A stretch of 25,988 bases of DNA from Thermoleophilia bacterium (GTDB lineage: Bacteria; Actinomycetota; Thermoleophilia; Miltoncostaeales; Miltoncostaeaceae). Location: positions 1 to 25,988 of the forward strand of contig JAOTZF010000002.1 of the NCBI GenBank assembly GCA_029861485.1, in the 5' to 3' direction. Under the pieces are notes generated by a model, which made no database searches, was not told the DNA's origin, and saw only the letters and a list, made by a program, of their open reading frames with translations. Positions 19,079 through 25,988 of this stretch are shown here, piece after piece (position 1 is the stretch's first letter; the number at the start of each line of letters is the position of its first letter). Made by a program: the position numbers and the translations under genes.

Positions 19079-19864
19079 ACGCCGACGCCATACGTACCTG
19101 GTTCTCTGGGTTCATCAGACCGCAGAGCCCGTTGCCGCGAATGCCCGACATCACCCACGTCACTCCCGCCGCCCCCCTCGGCCGGAGCGTGGCGATCGCG
19201 GTCGGGCTTTCCGTCTGGTGCGTGAGGCGGGGTGGCACACGGCCCTGCGCGTATGCGTCCAGCGCATTCTCCAAGGAGCGATCGTGATCTGCCGAGCCCC
19301 CCTCCTGACCAGAAGCCCCGGCCGGCGCGGACCCCTTATCGCGCCAACCGGGAACACCAACTGTGGTTCGCGCGAACCACCCGGTCGGCCGACGACCGGG
19401 CGCGCTGCGCTGCGGGCCGCCGCTTGGATGCCGACACGGTCGATCTCCCCTTGGATCGCGTCCTCGAGCAACTCGCCGTCAGTGACATCGACGACGGCCT
19501 CGCATCCTGATCGACAGCCTGGGCCACCTGTGCGAGAGCCCGGAGCGCGCGTGCTGGCGGCGCTTCAAGCGTGAGAAATGGTCGATACAACCGCTCAGCT
19601 CGCTCGTCCGGCAGCCGCAGATTCGCGAGCTGATCGGCCGATGGGCGCACGGCACGCGAGCGAGGCTTCGCCGCCCTGATGGGCTTGGTGGGCCCCGACT
19701 TCTTCCTGGCCGGGAAGCGCGAGGCTGCGCCAATCCGCCGCGTCGCGCGCTAGCGCTAAGCGGCCACGCGGCGGCGCAGCCGTAGGGCGCTCCATCTATA
19801 GTCACGGGCACCCCGAACGACCGGTGCGCGGAAACGGTCCGCGCCCTCGAGGGGCCACGTCGCC
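19079..19864. other. 786-base stretch without a recognisable gene
   Basis: Open frames here are short, overlap each other on both strands and have arginine- and proline-rich products, so I accept none as a gene. TATAGT at 19797-19802 on the plus strand could be a -10 box for the E1 genes, but it has no -35 partner. A frame ending at 19752 contains GFAALMGLVGPDFFLAGK, which looks more protein-like than its surroundings and might be a decayed gene. I see no transposase, inverted terminal repeats or tRNA. This stretch forms the boundary between the protease pair and the E1/fusion cluster. Confidence 0.5.
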
Positions 19865-20764
19865 GTGACGTCCGATCTCGCCCACTTCTATCAGCAGATG
19901 TGCGTCATTCGACGCTTGGAAGAGACCCTGCTCGAGATGTTCTCGGCCGGCGAGATCAACGGCACTACCCATACCTGCATCGGGCAGGAGGCGACCGCCG
20001 TCGGCGTCATATCGCACCTCGATGCGGAGCGGGACGTGATCTTCAGCAACCACCGCTGCCACGGCCACTACGTGGCGTTCACCGACGATGTCGAGGGGCT
20101 CATCGCCGAGGTGACCGGGCGAGCCACCGGCACCTGCGGCGGCAAGGGCGGCAGCCAGCATCTGTGCCGCGGCAACTTCTACTCCAACGGCATCCAGGGC
20201 AGCATCGTGCCGGTCGCGACCGGCATCGCCCTGGCCGAGCGCGAGCGCAGGAGCGGTGCGGTGACCACCGTCTTCATCGGCGACGGCACGCTTGGTCAAG
20301 GAGCGCTGTACGAGTGCCTCAACATGGCCTCGCTCTGGCGCCTGCCGCTCTGGGTGGTGGTCGAGAACAACCACTACGCGCAATCCACGCCAGAGGAGCT
20401 CGCGGTGTCCGGTTCGATCGGCGCGCGCGCCGCGGCCTTCGGCATCCCGACCGCGCAGATCGAGACCACCGACGTCGAGCAGATCCACGCCACGGCCGGC
20501 AACGCCGTGGAGCGCATCCGCGCGACGGGAGAGCCGTTCTTCCTCGTGCTCGATACCTACCGGTTCAGCCCGCACAGCAAGGGCGATGACACGCGGGACC
20601 CGGCGGAGATCGAGGCCCGGCGCGCCTTCGACCCCATCGGCTTGATCGCCGCTCGCATCGCGCCGGATCTGCGCACCCAGATCGAGCAGTCCGCAGCACG
20701 CAGGGTCGCTGAAGCGCGGGAGGCCGCGCTGGCCGCCCCCGTGGCTGGAGCCGTCCAGGCGTGA
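19865..20764 (+). CDS. 2-oxoacid dehydrogenase E1 component, alpha subunit
   Basis: The 299-residue protein matches the ThDP-dependent E1-alpha family (pyruvate, branched-chain and acetoin dehydrogenases). The thiamine diphosphate motif is present: GDG at 139-141, then 26 residues, then NN at 168-169. Other family marks are HRCHGHYVAF, GTCGGKGGSQHL, and a phosphorylation-loop-like segment (YRFSPHSKGDDTRDP). E1 decarboxylates a 2-oxoacid and passes the acyl group to a lipoyl arm. GTG 19865 has GAGGGG about 10 bases upstream. Its stop overlaps the E1-beta start (GTGA), so both are made together as a heterotetramer. The substrate cannot be read from the sequence. No E3 gene is nearby. Confidence 0.93.
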   Translation: MTSDLAHFYQQMCVIRRLEETLLEMFSAGEINGTTHTCIGQEATAVGVISHLDAERDVIFSNHRCHGHYVAFTDDVEGLIAEVTGRATGTCGGKGGSQHLCRGNFYSNGIQGSIVPVATGIALAERERRSGAVTTVFIGDGTLGQGALYECLNMASLWRLPLWVVVENNHYAQSTPEELAVSGSIGARAAAFGIPTAQIETTDVEQIHATAGNAVERIRATGEPFFLVLDTYRFSPHSKGDDTRDPAEIEARRAFDPIGLIAARIAPDLRTQIEQSAARRVAEAREAALAAPVAGAVQA

Positions 20765-21783
20765 GGGCAGAGCGCTGCGTGCAGGCGCTGAACGGCGCCC
20801 TCCACGACGCGTTCGAGCGCCGCGATGACGTCTACCTCATCGGCGAGGACCTGCTGGATCCGTATGGCGGTGCGTTCAAGGTCAGCCAGGGGCTCAGCGA
20901 CCGGTGGCCCGAGCGGGTCATCACGACTCCCATCAGTGAGGCATCGCTGTTCGGCGTGGCCTCGGGGATGGCCCTGCGCGGCTACCGGCCGGTGCTGGAG
21001 ATCATGTTCGGCGACTTCATCGCTCTGGGCTTCGATCAGATCGTCAACGGCATCTCCAAGTTCCGGGAGATGTACGACGATCAGGTGGCTCTGCCGTTGG
21101 TGGTGCGCACGCCCATGGGCGGGCGTCGCGGCTATGGACCCACCCACAGCCAGTCGCTGGAGAAGCTGCTGATGGGCGTGCCGAACATCCGGATGGTCGC
21201 CACCAGCGAGTACCACGACCTCCGCGGGCTCATGCGGGCGGCCATCGACGACGACGATCCGGTCTTCCTCATCGAGAACAAGCTCATGTACGGCAGGCCG
21301 AACCGACGCCCGGAGGCGGGATACATCGACCAGCTGAGTGTCAGAGAGGGCTCCGGCCGGTACCCCGCGATGACGCTCTCCGGCAACGACTTCGACGAGG
21401 CGGCGGCGACCATCGTCACGTACGGGGGCATGCTGCCCATCGTCGTCGATGCGACCACCGAGCTGATCGTCGAGCACGAGCTGTTCTGCGAGATCGTGGT
21501 GCTCGGCGAGCTCCTGCCCCTCGACGTGGAGCCCATTCTCGATTCGATCAGCCGTACCGGGGCACTGATCACCGCCGAGGAGGGCACGCTGACGGCGGGC
21601 ATCGGCGCCGAGATCGCGGCGCTGGTGAGCGAGGCTGCGTGGGGGCAGCTGCGACACCCGGTGCGTCGCGTGGCGGCGCGTGATGGCGTGATCCCGTCCG
21701 CGCCCAGCCTCGAGGACGTGATGCTGCCCGGCGTGGGCGACGTGCGCGACGCCGTGCTCGGGATCCACGGCGCCAAGCTATGA
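20761..21783 (+). CDS. 2-oxoacid dehydrogenase E1 component, beta subunit
   Basis: The 340-residue protein is a typical E1-beta (transketolase central and C-terminal domains). It contains YLIGEDLLDPYGGAFKVSQG, TTPISEASLFGVASGMAL with the ThDP-activating Glu (E60), PMGGRRGYGPTHSQSLE with the conserved His, and a C-terminal transketolase domain (VVLGELLPLDVEPI). It starts with GTG in a 4-base overlap with the alpha stop. An ordinary complex would also need an E2 and E3. The only lipoyl protein in the window is the fusion at 22919-24028, which I infer is its partner. A sulfotransferase gene follows 76 bases downstream. Confidence 0.93.
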   Translation: MRAERCVQALNGALHDAFERRDDVYLIGEDLLDPYGGAFKVSQGLSDRWPERVITTPISEASLFGVASGMALRGYRPVLEIMFGDFIALGFDQIVNGISKFREMYDDQVALPLVVRTPMGGRRGYGPTHSQSLEKLLMGVPNIRMVATSEYHDLRGLMRAAIDDDDPVFLIENKLMYGRPNRRPEAGYIDQLSVREGSGRYPAMTLSGNDFDEAAATIVTYGGMLPIVVDATTELIVEHELFCEIVVLGELLPLDVEPILDSISRTGALITAEEGTLTAGIGAEIAALVSEAAWGQLRHPVRRVAARDGVIPSAPSLEDVMLPGVGDVRDAVLGIHGAKL

Positions 21784-21859
21784 GCACACTCCTCCCAAGA
21801 GAACGCCGGCTTCATACGCAGCTAACCACGGCCACCTCGTGCCCGGATAGGGTTCGCTC

Positions 21860-22903
21860 GTGGACGCCCTCGCTCGGCTAGCGGCTCAACCCGCCGCCTC
21901 ACGGAAAAGTGCGCAGGGATCACCGATCTTCGTGGTCGGGATGCCTCGCTCCGGGACGAAGATGCTGCGCGAGATGCTGAGCGCCCATTCGCGGATATCG
22001 CTGTCTGTCGTCGAGACCCACTTCCTGCCGTACTGGATCGAGAATTGGGAGAGCTATGGCGACCTATCCGATCGCAGGCAGTTCCTGGACTTCTACGCAA
22101 AGGCTCGCCGGCTGCCGTACTTCGAGGACTGCGAGGCGATCGATGAGCCGGTCATCACCGCTCCGGAATGGCACGCGCGATGCGCAGACTTCAGCCTGCA
22201 GGGCGTCTACGAGGCTCTGATGCGGTACGCGACGGGAGCCGACGCCGACAGCGACGTGCTCTGGGGCGACAAGACCCCCGAGTACCTGATCCACGTCGAC
22301 GCGCTCGTGCGGCTCTTCCCCAACGCGCGGATCGTGCACATCGTGCGCGACGCTCGCGATCAGGCCCTGTCATCGCACCGTACGTGGGGCAAGAACATGT
22401 TCCGCGCCGCCCAGCGCTGGGTCGATGAAATCAGCGAGTTCCGGCGCCAGGCGGCGCGGTACCCGTTCAGCGCCATCGAAGTACGTTTCGAGGACGTGCT
22501 GAACGACCCCGGCGCGGAGCTCCGCCGCCTTACAAAGTTCTTGGGGCTGGAGTTCGAGGCCTCGATGCTCACCGTGCCGGGCCAGGCCGAGCCGACGGGA
22601 GCCGCACACGGGCAGACGTCGGTTATGAGCCAGAATCAGCGCAAGTACGACTCCCAGATGGATCGCGCCACGCAGCGGCGCATCGAGGAGATCGCGCTAC
22701 CGGTGCTCGAGATCTACGGCTATCCGGTTCCCGACGGCTTGGCGGCCCGCCCGATCTCCGCCACCGGAGCCCGCTGGTTCCGACTGCGCGACGGCCTCAA
22801 CATCTTGCGCGGAGAAGCCGAGGAGAGGGGCCTCGTCGGCGGCACCCGCTACGTCCTTCGCACCCTGCGATCACAGCGCAGCCGCACCGCCGACATCGCC
22901 TAG
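21860..22903 (+). CDS. Sulfotransferase family protein
   Basis: The 347-residue protein has the 5'-phosphosulfate-binding loop VVGMPRSGTKMLREML (residues 25-40) and the 3'-phosphate-binding motif IVHIVRDARDQALSSH. These mark PAPS-dependent sulfotransferases of the Sulfotransfer_1/3 type. It contains DVLWGDKTPEYL, typical of bacterial carbohydrate or lipid sulfotransferases. It has no signal peptide, so it acts in the cytoplasm. The start is GTG 21860 with AGGG about 7 bases upstream. It is the third gene of the E1-alpha/E1-beta set and converges with the fusion gene, whose stop is 15 bases away. The acceptor is unknown. It differs clearly from the sulfotransferase at 24021-25064. Confidence 0.88.
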   Translation: MDALARLAAQPAASRKSAQGSPIFVVGMPRSGTKMLREMLSAHSRISLSVVETHFLPYWIENWESYGDLSDRRQFLDFYAKARRLPYFEDCEAIDEPVITAPEWHARCADFSLQGVYEALMRYATGADADSDVLWGDKTPEYLIHVDALVRLFPNARIVHIVRDARDQALSSHRTWGKNMFRAAQRWVDEISEFRRQAARYPFSAIEVRFEDVLNDPGAELRRLTKFLGLEFEASMLTVPGQAEPTGAAHGQTSVMSQNQRKYDSQMDRATQRRIEEIALPVLEIYGYPVPDGLAARPISATGARWFRLRDGLNILRGEAEERGLVGGTRYVLRTLRSQRSRTADIA

Positions 22904-22918
22904 GGACGGCGCCTCGGG

Positions 22919-24028
22919 CTAGTTCCGCTCGCCGGTCCAGACATTTCCGGCCGAGACGAACGTGCCGTCGGGCACGTCGGCAGTGAGCACGCTGCCATTG
23001 CCCACCACGGCGCGAGCACCGATGCTCAAACCCACCGAGGCGGTGACACCCATGCCGATCAACGTGCCCTCGCCGACGGTGACCTCGCCGGCCAGGATCG
23101 CGCCGGGAGCGATATGGCTGTTCGCGCCGATCCGGCAATCGTGCGAGACGATCGCGCCCGAGTTGACGATGGTGTTGGCGCCGACTCTGGCCGCAGCCGA
23201 CACCACCGCTTGCGCGAAGACCTGGACGCCCTCCTGCAGCTCGGCCGAGTCGGCGACCGACGCCGTCGGCTCCACCAGCACGGCTGCGCGCAGTCCGGCG
23301 TCGGCGATGAGGTCGCTCACCTTCGTGCGGGTCGCGATCCTGCCGATCGCCCCGACGGCGTTCGCCGCGTATCCGAGGCCGGCCTCTGCCAGCGGCGCGA
23401 GGCAGCGCTGGCCGCCGATGACGGGCACGCCGAGCACCTCCGTGCCGGCCTCGAGCCCATCGTCGACGATCCCGATCACCTCGTAGCTGCCCGCGGCCCG
23501 CGCCAGGTCGATGATGGTCTTGCCCAACCCGCCGCCGCCGAACACGACCAGGGCAGTGTCGCCAATCCGCGCCACGAGGTCATCGGCGAGCTCCACGGGC
23601 GCGGCGGAGGCCGCGGCCGCCCGAACGTCCTTCTCGGTCACGAACCGACCCGTGGGAAGATTGGCGGGACCCACGCCGAGCTCCGTTGCGAGCGCCTCTG
23701 CCTTCTTTGTCATCTTCACGCCGGCTGCGCCTGCCGCGGCGCTCGCCCCTACGGCCTGCGTCTCGTCGGGCATCGCATCGAACACCTCGCAGATGAGGTC
23801 GCCCGCGCTGATGATGTCATCGAGCTTGATCGTCAGCCGCCCGACGTATCCCGCGAGGTGCGACTCCACCTCGACGGTCGCCTTGCTGGTCTCGAGAGTG
23901 CACACGTGGTCGCCGGCGGCGATCTGCGAGAAGGCCTGGAGCGGGAGCTCGATCACCTGGGCGTCGGGCTCGTTGGTGTTCACCAAGGGCGCTTCGATGC
24001 GCCCGAGCACCGTCGGTGTGTCACTCAC
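22919..24028 (-). CDS. Lipoyl domain / subunit-binding domain / NeuD-PglD-type acyltransferase fusion
   Basis: The 369-residue protein has three parts. Residues 1-85 form a biotinyl/lipoyl domain with the modifiable lysine K49 in CTLETSKATVEVES. Residues 104-137 resemble a peripheral-subunit-binding domain (KKAEALATELGVG, then PTGRFVTEKDVR), as found in E2 subunits. Residues 158-369 are a NeuD/PglD/VioB-type sugar acyltransferase: a Rossmann-like start (VVFGGGGLGKTIIDLA) followed by a left-handed beta-helix of hexapeptide repeats. The presumed catalytic base H296 and the second histidine H305 sit nine residues apart in SHDCRIGANSH, as in PglD. No E2 catalytic domain is present. GTG 24026-24028 overlaps the upstream sulfotransferase stop by 8 bases, so the two genes are coupled. 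I infer acyl transfer from a lipoyl arm, probably loaded by the adjacent E1. Confidence 0.88.
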   Translation of the reverse strand: MSDTPTVLGRIEAPLVNTNEPDAQVIELPLQAFSQIAAGDHVCTLETSKATVEVESHLAGYVGRLTIKLDDIISAGDLICEVFDAMPDETQAVGASAAAGAAGVKMTKKAEALATELGVGPANLPTGRFVTEKDVRAAAASAAPVELADDLVARIGDTALVVFGGGGLGKTIIDLARAAGSYEVIGIVDDGLEAGTEVLGVPVIGGQRCLAPLAEAGLGYAANAVGAIGRIATRTKVSDLIADAGLRAAVLVEPTASVADSAELQEGVQVFAQAVVSAAARVGANTIVNSGAIVSHDCRIGANSHIAPGAILAGEVTVGEGTLIGMGVTASVGLSIGARAVVGNGSVLTADVPDGTFVSAGNVWTGERN

Positions 24029-25064
24029 TTACGCTCTCCCCCAATTGTCGCTCGACGTCCTCGAGTGCCTCGTCGACCCGCTCGCCGAACTCGCGCTCGA
24101 GCTCGGGATTGCGCTGCGGCGAGAATGGCTCGAGATGGTCCAGCCGGATCTCTGGCGCGTAGCCATGGCGACCGAGCAGGTCGCGTGTCTGCTCCAGCGC
24201 GGCCATCGGCTCGGCGCAGAGGTCGTCGTAGTGCACCTGGAGCACGCGTTCAGGGCCGAGTGCGTGAGCCGCGCTCGCGATGCGCTGCTCGAGCAGCACC
24301 ACCTGAGCGGCGACCTGTCGCCACGGCGGGTCGTCATCGGGCACGGCAGACGGCTTCAAGGAGGCCCATTCGGTCTCGGTGCCCCTCAACGAACGGCGCA
24401 TCTTCAAGAGCGAGAGCGCCGTGGTGCGGCGCTCGCGTCGAATCCAGACGTAGCAGGTGCGCGGCATCCACCTCGCCAGCGCTTCCAGATGCCAGATCAG
24501 CAGCATCGGCTTGAAGCTGATCGGCCGGCCGATGCACGCCGACATGTTGATGATCACCCGAGCAAGACGCTCCCAATCGATCGTCGCCTCGTGCCCGGGG
24601 CCGCGCTCGGCCAGATCGGGATAGCCGAGGTGGTAGTTCCAGAAGTATCCGAACTCATGCGGCTCGGATACACCGGTGGTACGGCCGAACGCCGAGTCGA
24701 ACGACGACTCCAGCCGGTCGAGCCCGAGCTTGCGCGCCAGCCTCAGGCCGGCGACCGGCGCCCTCCAGAAGACCGCGACGAGGTTGTTGACGTACCCGAC
24801 ATCCAAGCCGCTGCCCAGCACCTGGTAGAGCAGCGTGGTGCCGGAGCGCGGCGCCCCGATCACGTGAAGGGTCGGAAGCTCCTCGGGAAGGTCGTCGTAG
24901 GAGGCGTCCTCGAAGTCGGCGAGCGCTTGGTTGAAGTCGGCGAGAAAGGCCTCGTCGGCGGGGTCCTTGCGGAAGGCGCCCGCGAGCACGGGTTCGTTGG
25001 GGCGTACCTGCATCGAGCGGCCGGGCGGGGGGGTCGGGATGGTACCGATCAGAGCGAGCGGCAC
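24021..25064 (-). CDS. Sulfotransferase family protein
   Basis: The product (347 residues from GTG 25062-25064, or 330 from ATG 25011-25013) contains the PAPS-binding loop LHVIGAPRSGTTLLYQVL. It also has WMPRTCYVWIRRERRTTALS at the 3'-phosphate-binding position and a C-terminal VLQVHYDDLCAEPMAALEQT segment as in Sulfotransfer_3-like proteins. It is cytoplasmic, with no signal peptide. The ATG gives the more natural N-terminus (MQVRPNEPVLAGAF). Neither start has a clear ribosome binding site, and the GTG lies within 14 bases of the rplL hairpin. The gene is 56 bases after rplL and overlaps the fusion gene by 8 bases. The acceptor is unknown; the location suggests the same product as the fusion protein. 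Confidence 0.87.
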   Translation of the reverse strand: MPLALIGTIPTPPPGRSMQVRPNEPVLAGAFRKDPADEAFLADFNQALADFEDASYDDLPEELPTLHVIGAPRSGTTLLYQVLGSGLDVGYVNNLVAVFWRAPVAGLRLARKLGLDRLESSFDSAFGRTTGVSEPHEFGYFWNYHLGYPDLAERGPGHEATIDWERLARVIINMSACIGRPISFKPMLLIWHLEALARWMPRTCYVWIRRERRTTALSLLKMRRSLRGTETEWASLKPSAVPDDDPPWRQVAAQVVLLEQRIASAAHALGPERVLQVHYDDLCAEPMAALEQTRDLLGRHGYAPEIRLDHLEPFSPQRNPELEREFGERVDEALEDVERQLGESVSE

Positions 25065-25077
25065 TGCGCGTCCGTGC

Positions 25078-25111
25078 GGTGCCTGCCGCGGGGTGGCCCG
25101 CGGCAGGCACC
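25078..25111 (-). terminator. Perfect hairpin after rplL
   Basis: GGTGCCTGCCGCGGG (25078-25092) is fully complementary to CCCGCGGCAGGCACC (25097-25111), a 15-bp stem with a 4-base loop. It starts 10 bases after the rplL stop and is an excellent intrinsic-terminator stem, though it has no following U-tract. It probably ends the rplJ-rplL transcript or reduces read-through into the sulfotransferase-fusion pair. As a perfect GC palindrome it could work in both directions. Confidence 0.85.
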
Positions 25112-25120
25112 GGGACCTGG

Positions 25121-25516
25121 CTACGAGATCTTGACCTCGCCGCCGGCCTCCTCGATCTGCGCCTTGATCTGCTCGGCCTCGTCCTTCGGGACCCCTTCCT
25201 TGATGGGGTTGGGAGCCTCGTCGACCAGGGCCTTGGCCTCCTTGAGACCCAAACCGGTCACCGAGCGGACGACCTTGATCACCTGGATCTTCTTGTCGCC
25301 GGCGCCCTCGAGTGAGACCGTGAAGTCAGTCTGCTCCTCGCCGCCGCCGTCATCGCCGGTGTCGCCGGCCGGGACCGGGGCCGCAGCGACGGCAACCGGA
25401 GCGGCCGCGGCCGCCGTGATGCCGAAGGTCTCCTCCAGTGCCTTGATGCGCTCGGAGAGCTCGAGTACCGAGATCTCCTTGAGCTCGTCGATCCATTCCT
25501 CCGTGGTCATCGCCAT
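25121..25516 (-). CDS. rplL: 50S ribosomal protein L7/L12
   Basis: The 131-residue product has the N-terminal dimerisation domain (WIDELKEISVLELSERIK), an Ala/Pro-rich hinge (AAAAAPVAVAAAPVPAG) and the factor-binding C-terminal domain (KIQVIKVVRSVTGLGLKEAK, ALVDEAPNPIKEGV). It forms the ribosomal stalk that recruits translation GTPases. ATG 25514-25516 has AGGAGA about 8 bases upstream. It follows rplJ by 51 bases. In most bacteria rpoB comes next; here a 10.6-kb block intervenes and rplL ends at a strong hairpin. Confidence 0.98.
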   Translation of the reverse strand: MAMTTEEWIDELKEISVLELSERIKALEETFGITAAAAAPVAVAAAPVPAGDTGDDGGGEEQTDFTVSLEGAGDKKIQVIKVVRSVTGLGLKEAKALVDEAPNPIKEGVPKDEAEQIKAQIEEAGGEVKIS

Positions 25517-25567
25517 TTTCGTGTCTCCTGATTCGGGTGTCGTCGAAAACGTGTGCGCGGGCGCGGC

Positions 25568-25988
25568 TCAGCCGCCGGCCGCTTCTTTCTGGGTACGAAG
25601 CTGGTTCAGCGCGTTGGGCAGACCCGACAGCAGCTGGCTGAGGCCGCCGCCAAGCTCGTTGAGCGGCTGCGACAGGGCGCTCAAGCCGTGAAGCGGGGCG
25701 GCGAGCCCGCCGGCCAGCTTCGCGAGGAGCTCCTCGCGGGACGGCAGCTTGGTGAGTGCCACGACCTGCTCTGCGCCGAAGGGTCTGCCGTTGAGAAGCC
25801 CACCCTTGATCGCGAAGAGCTCCTCGGACTCCTTGCCGAACTCGGTCAGCACCTTTGCCGCCCGCGCAGGATCGCCCGTAATCCAGACGATGCCGATCGG
25901 ACCGACCAGATGCTCCAGCATGTCCTCGCGCTCCGAGGCCTCGGCGGCCCGGCGCGCCAGCGTGTTCTTGACCACCGAGAACGTGGCG
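25568..25988 (-). CDS. rplJ: 50S ribosomal protein L10, C-terminal part (cut by right edge)
   Basis: The frame is open to the right edge and reads ATFSVVKNTLARRAAE, then LEHLVGPIGIVWITGDPARAAKVLTEF and a C-terminal helical tail that holds L7/L12 dimers. This is L10, base of the ribosomal stalk. The N-terminal part and the L10 autoregulatory leader lie outside the window. The C-terminal helix is rich in Leu/Gly (LHGLSALSQPLNELGGGLSQ). It is co-transcribed with rplL. Confidence 0.96.
   Translation of the reverse strand, partial: ATFSVVKNTLARRAAEASEREDMLEHLVGPIGIVWITGDPARAAKVLTEFGKESEELFAIKGGLLNGRPFGAEQVVALTKLPSREELLAKLAGGLAAPLHGLSALSQPLNELGGGLSQLLSGLPNALNQLRTQKEAAGG

Noticed and set aside
19232..19510. 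92-codon open frame on the plus strand in the long spacer
   Set aside because: It overlaps similar frames on both strands, has an arginine- and proline-rich product and no ribosome binding site; I cannot support it as a gene.
14477..25120. Recent mobile element or phage insertion between rplL and rpoB
   Set aside because: No transposase, integrase, tRNA target or flanking repeats are visible, and base composition looks like the neighbouring core genes.
23511..25691. 726-codon open frame on the plus strand
   Set aside because: It crosses antisense to the fusion gene, the sulfotransferase, rplL and rplJ, all of which have clear family motifs on the other strand.

Overview
The window is high-GC bacterial DNA carrying the rplJ-rplL, rpoB-rpoC and rpsL-rpsG-fusA genes, all on the minus strand. 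An actinobacterial origin is likely. The Thermoleophilia/Solirubrobacterales are my best guess, from the dense GC-rich coding, the DUF7144-like protein, the arginine-rich secreted S8 proteases and the RpoB/RpoC sequence style. This lineage call is inference and was not tested by any search.

Layout, read along the minus-strand transcription direction (right to left). rplJ (cut by the right edge) and rplL come first, ending in a perfect 15-bp hairpin. A 10.6-kb block then separates rplL from rpoB. It holds: a sulfotransferase overlapping a gene for an unusual fusion protein (minus strand); a convergent plus-strand set of two ketoacid dehydrogenase E1 subunits and a second sulfotransferase; a 786-base stretch with no recognisable gene; two overlapping paralogous subtilisin-like proteases; a 67-residue protein with its own promoter; and a divergent hypothetical gene. 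rpoB follows with its own sigma70-type promoter (TTGCAA, 17-base spacer, TAGAAT) and a leader of about 150 bases. Its reading frame is broken by an apparent one-base loss near position 13,933. rpoC follows and ends in a hairpin. A second accessory block between rpoC and rpsL holds a TfoX-domain protein, a convergent apgM-HIT pair, two membrane proteins and an M74 murein endopeptidase. The window closes with rpsL, rpsG and the first 100 codons of fusA.

The most interesting system is at about 19.9-25.1 kb. The gene at 22919-24028 encodes a lipoyl domain with a lipoylation-type lysine (K49), then a peripheral-subunit-binding-like segment, as in an E2 subunit of a 2-oxoacid dehydrogenase. The usual E2 catalytic domain is replaced by a NeuD/PglD-type left-handed beta-helix acyltransferase with the family's two histidines. 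E1-alpha and E1-beta genes lie next to it, and no E3 or ordinary E2 is present. I infer a dedicated route in which E1 decarboxylates a 2-oxoacid, loads the acyl group on the lipoyl arm, and the fused acyltransferase passes it to a sugar or other acceptor, with two sulfotransferases acting on the same product. The architecture is seen in the sequence; the acyl-relay mechanism is a hypothesis.
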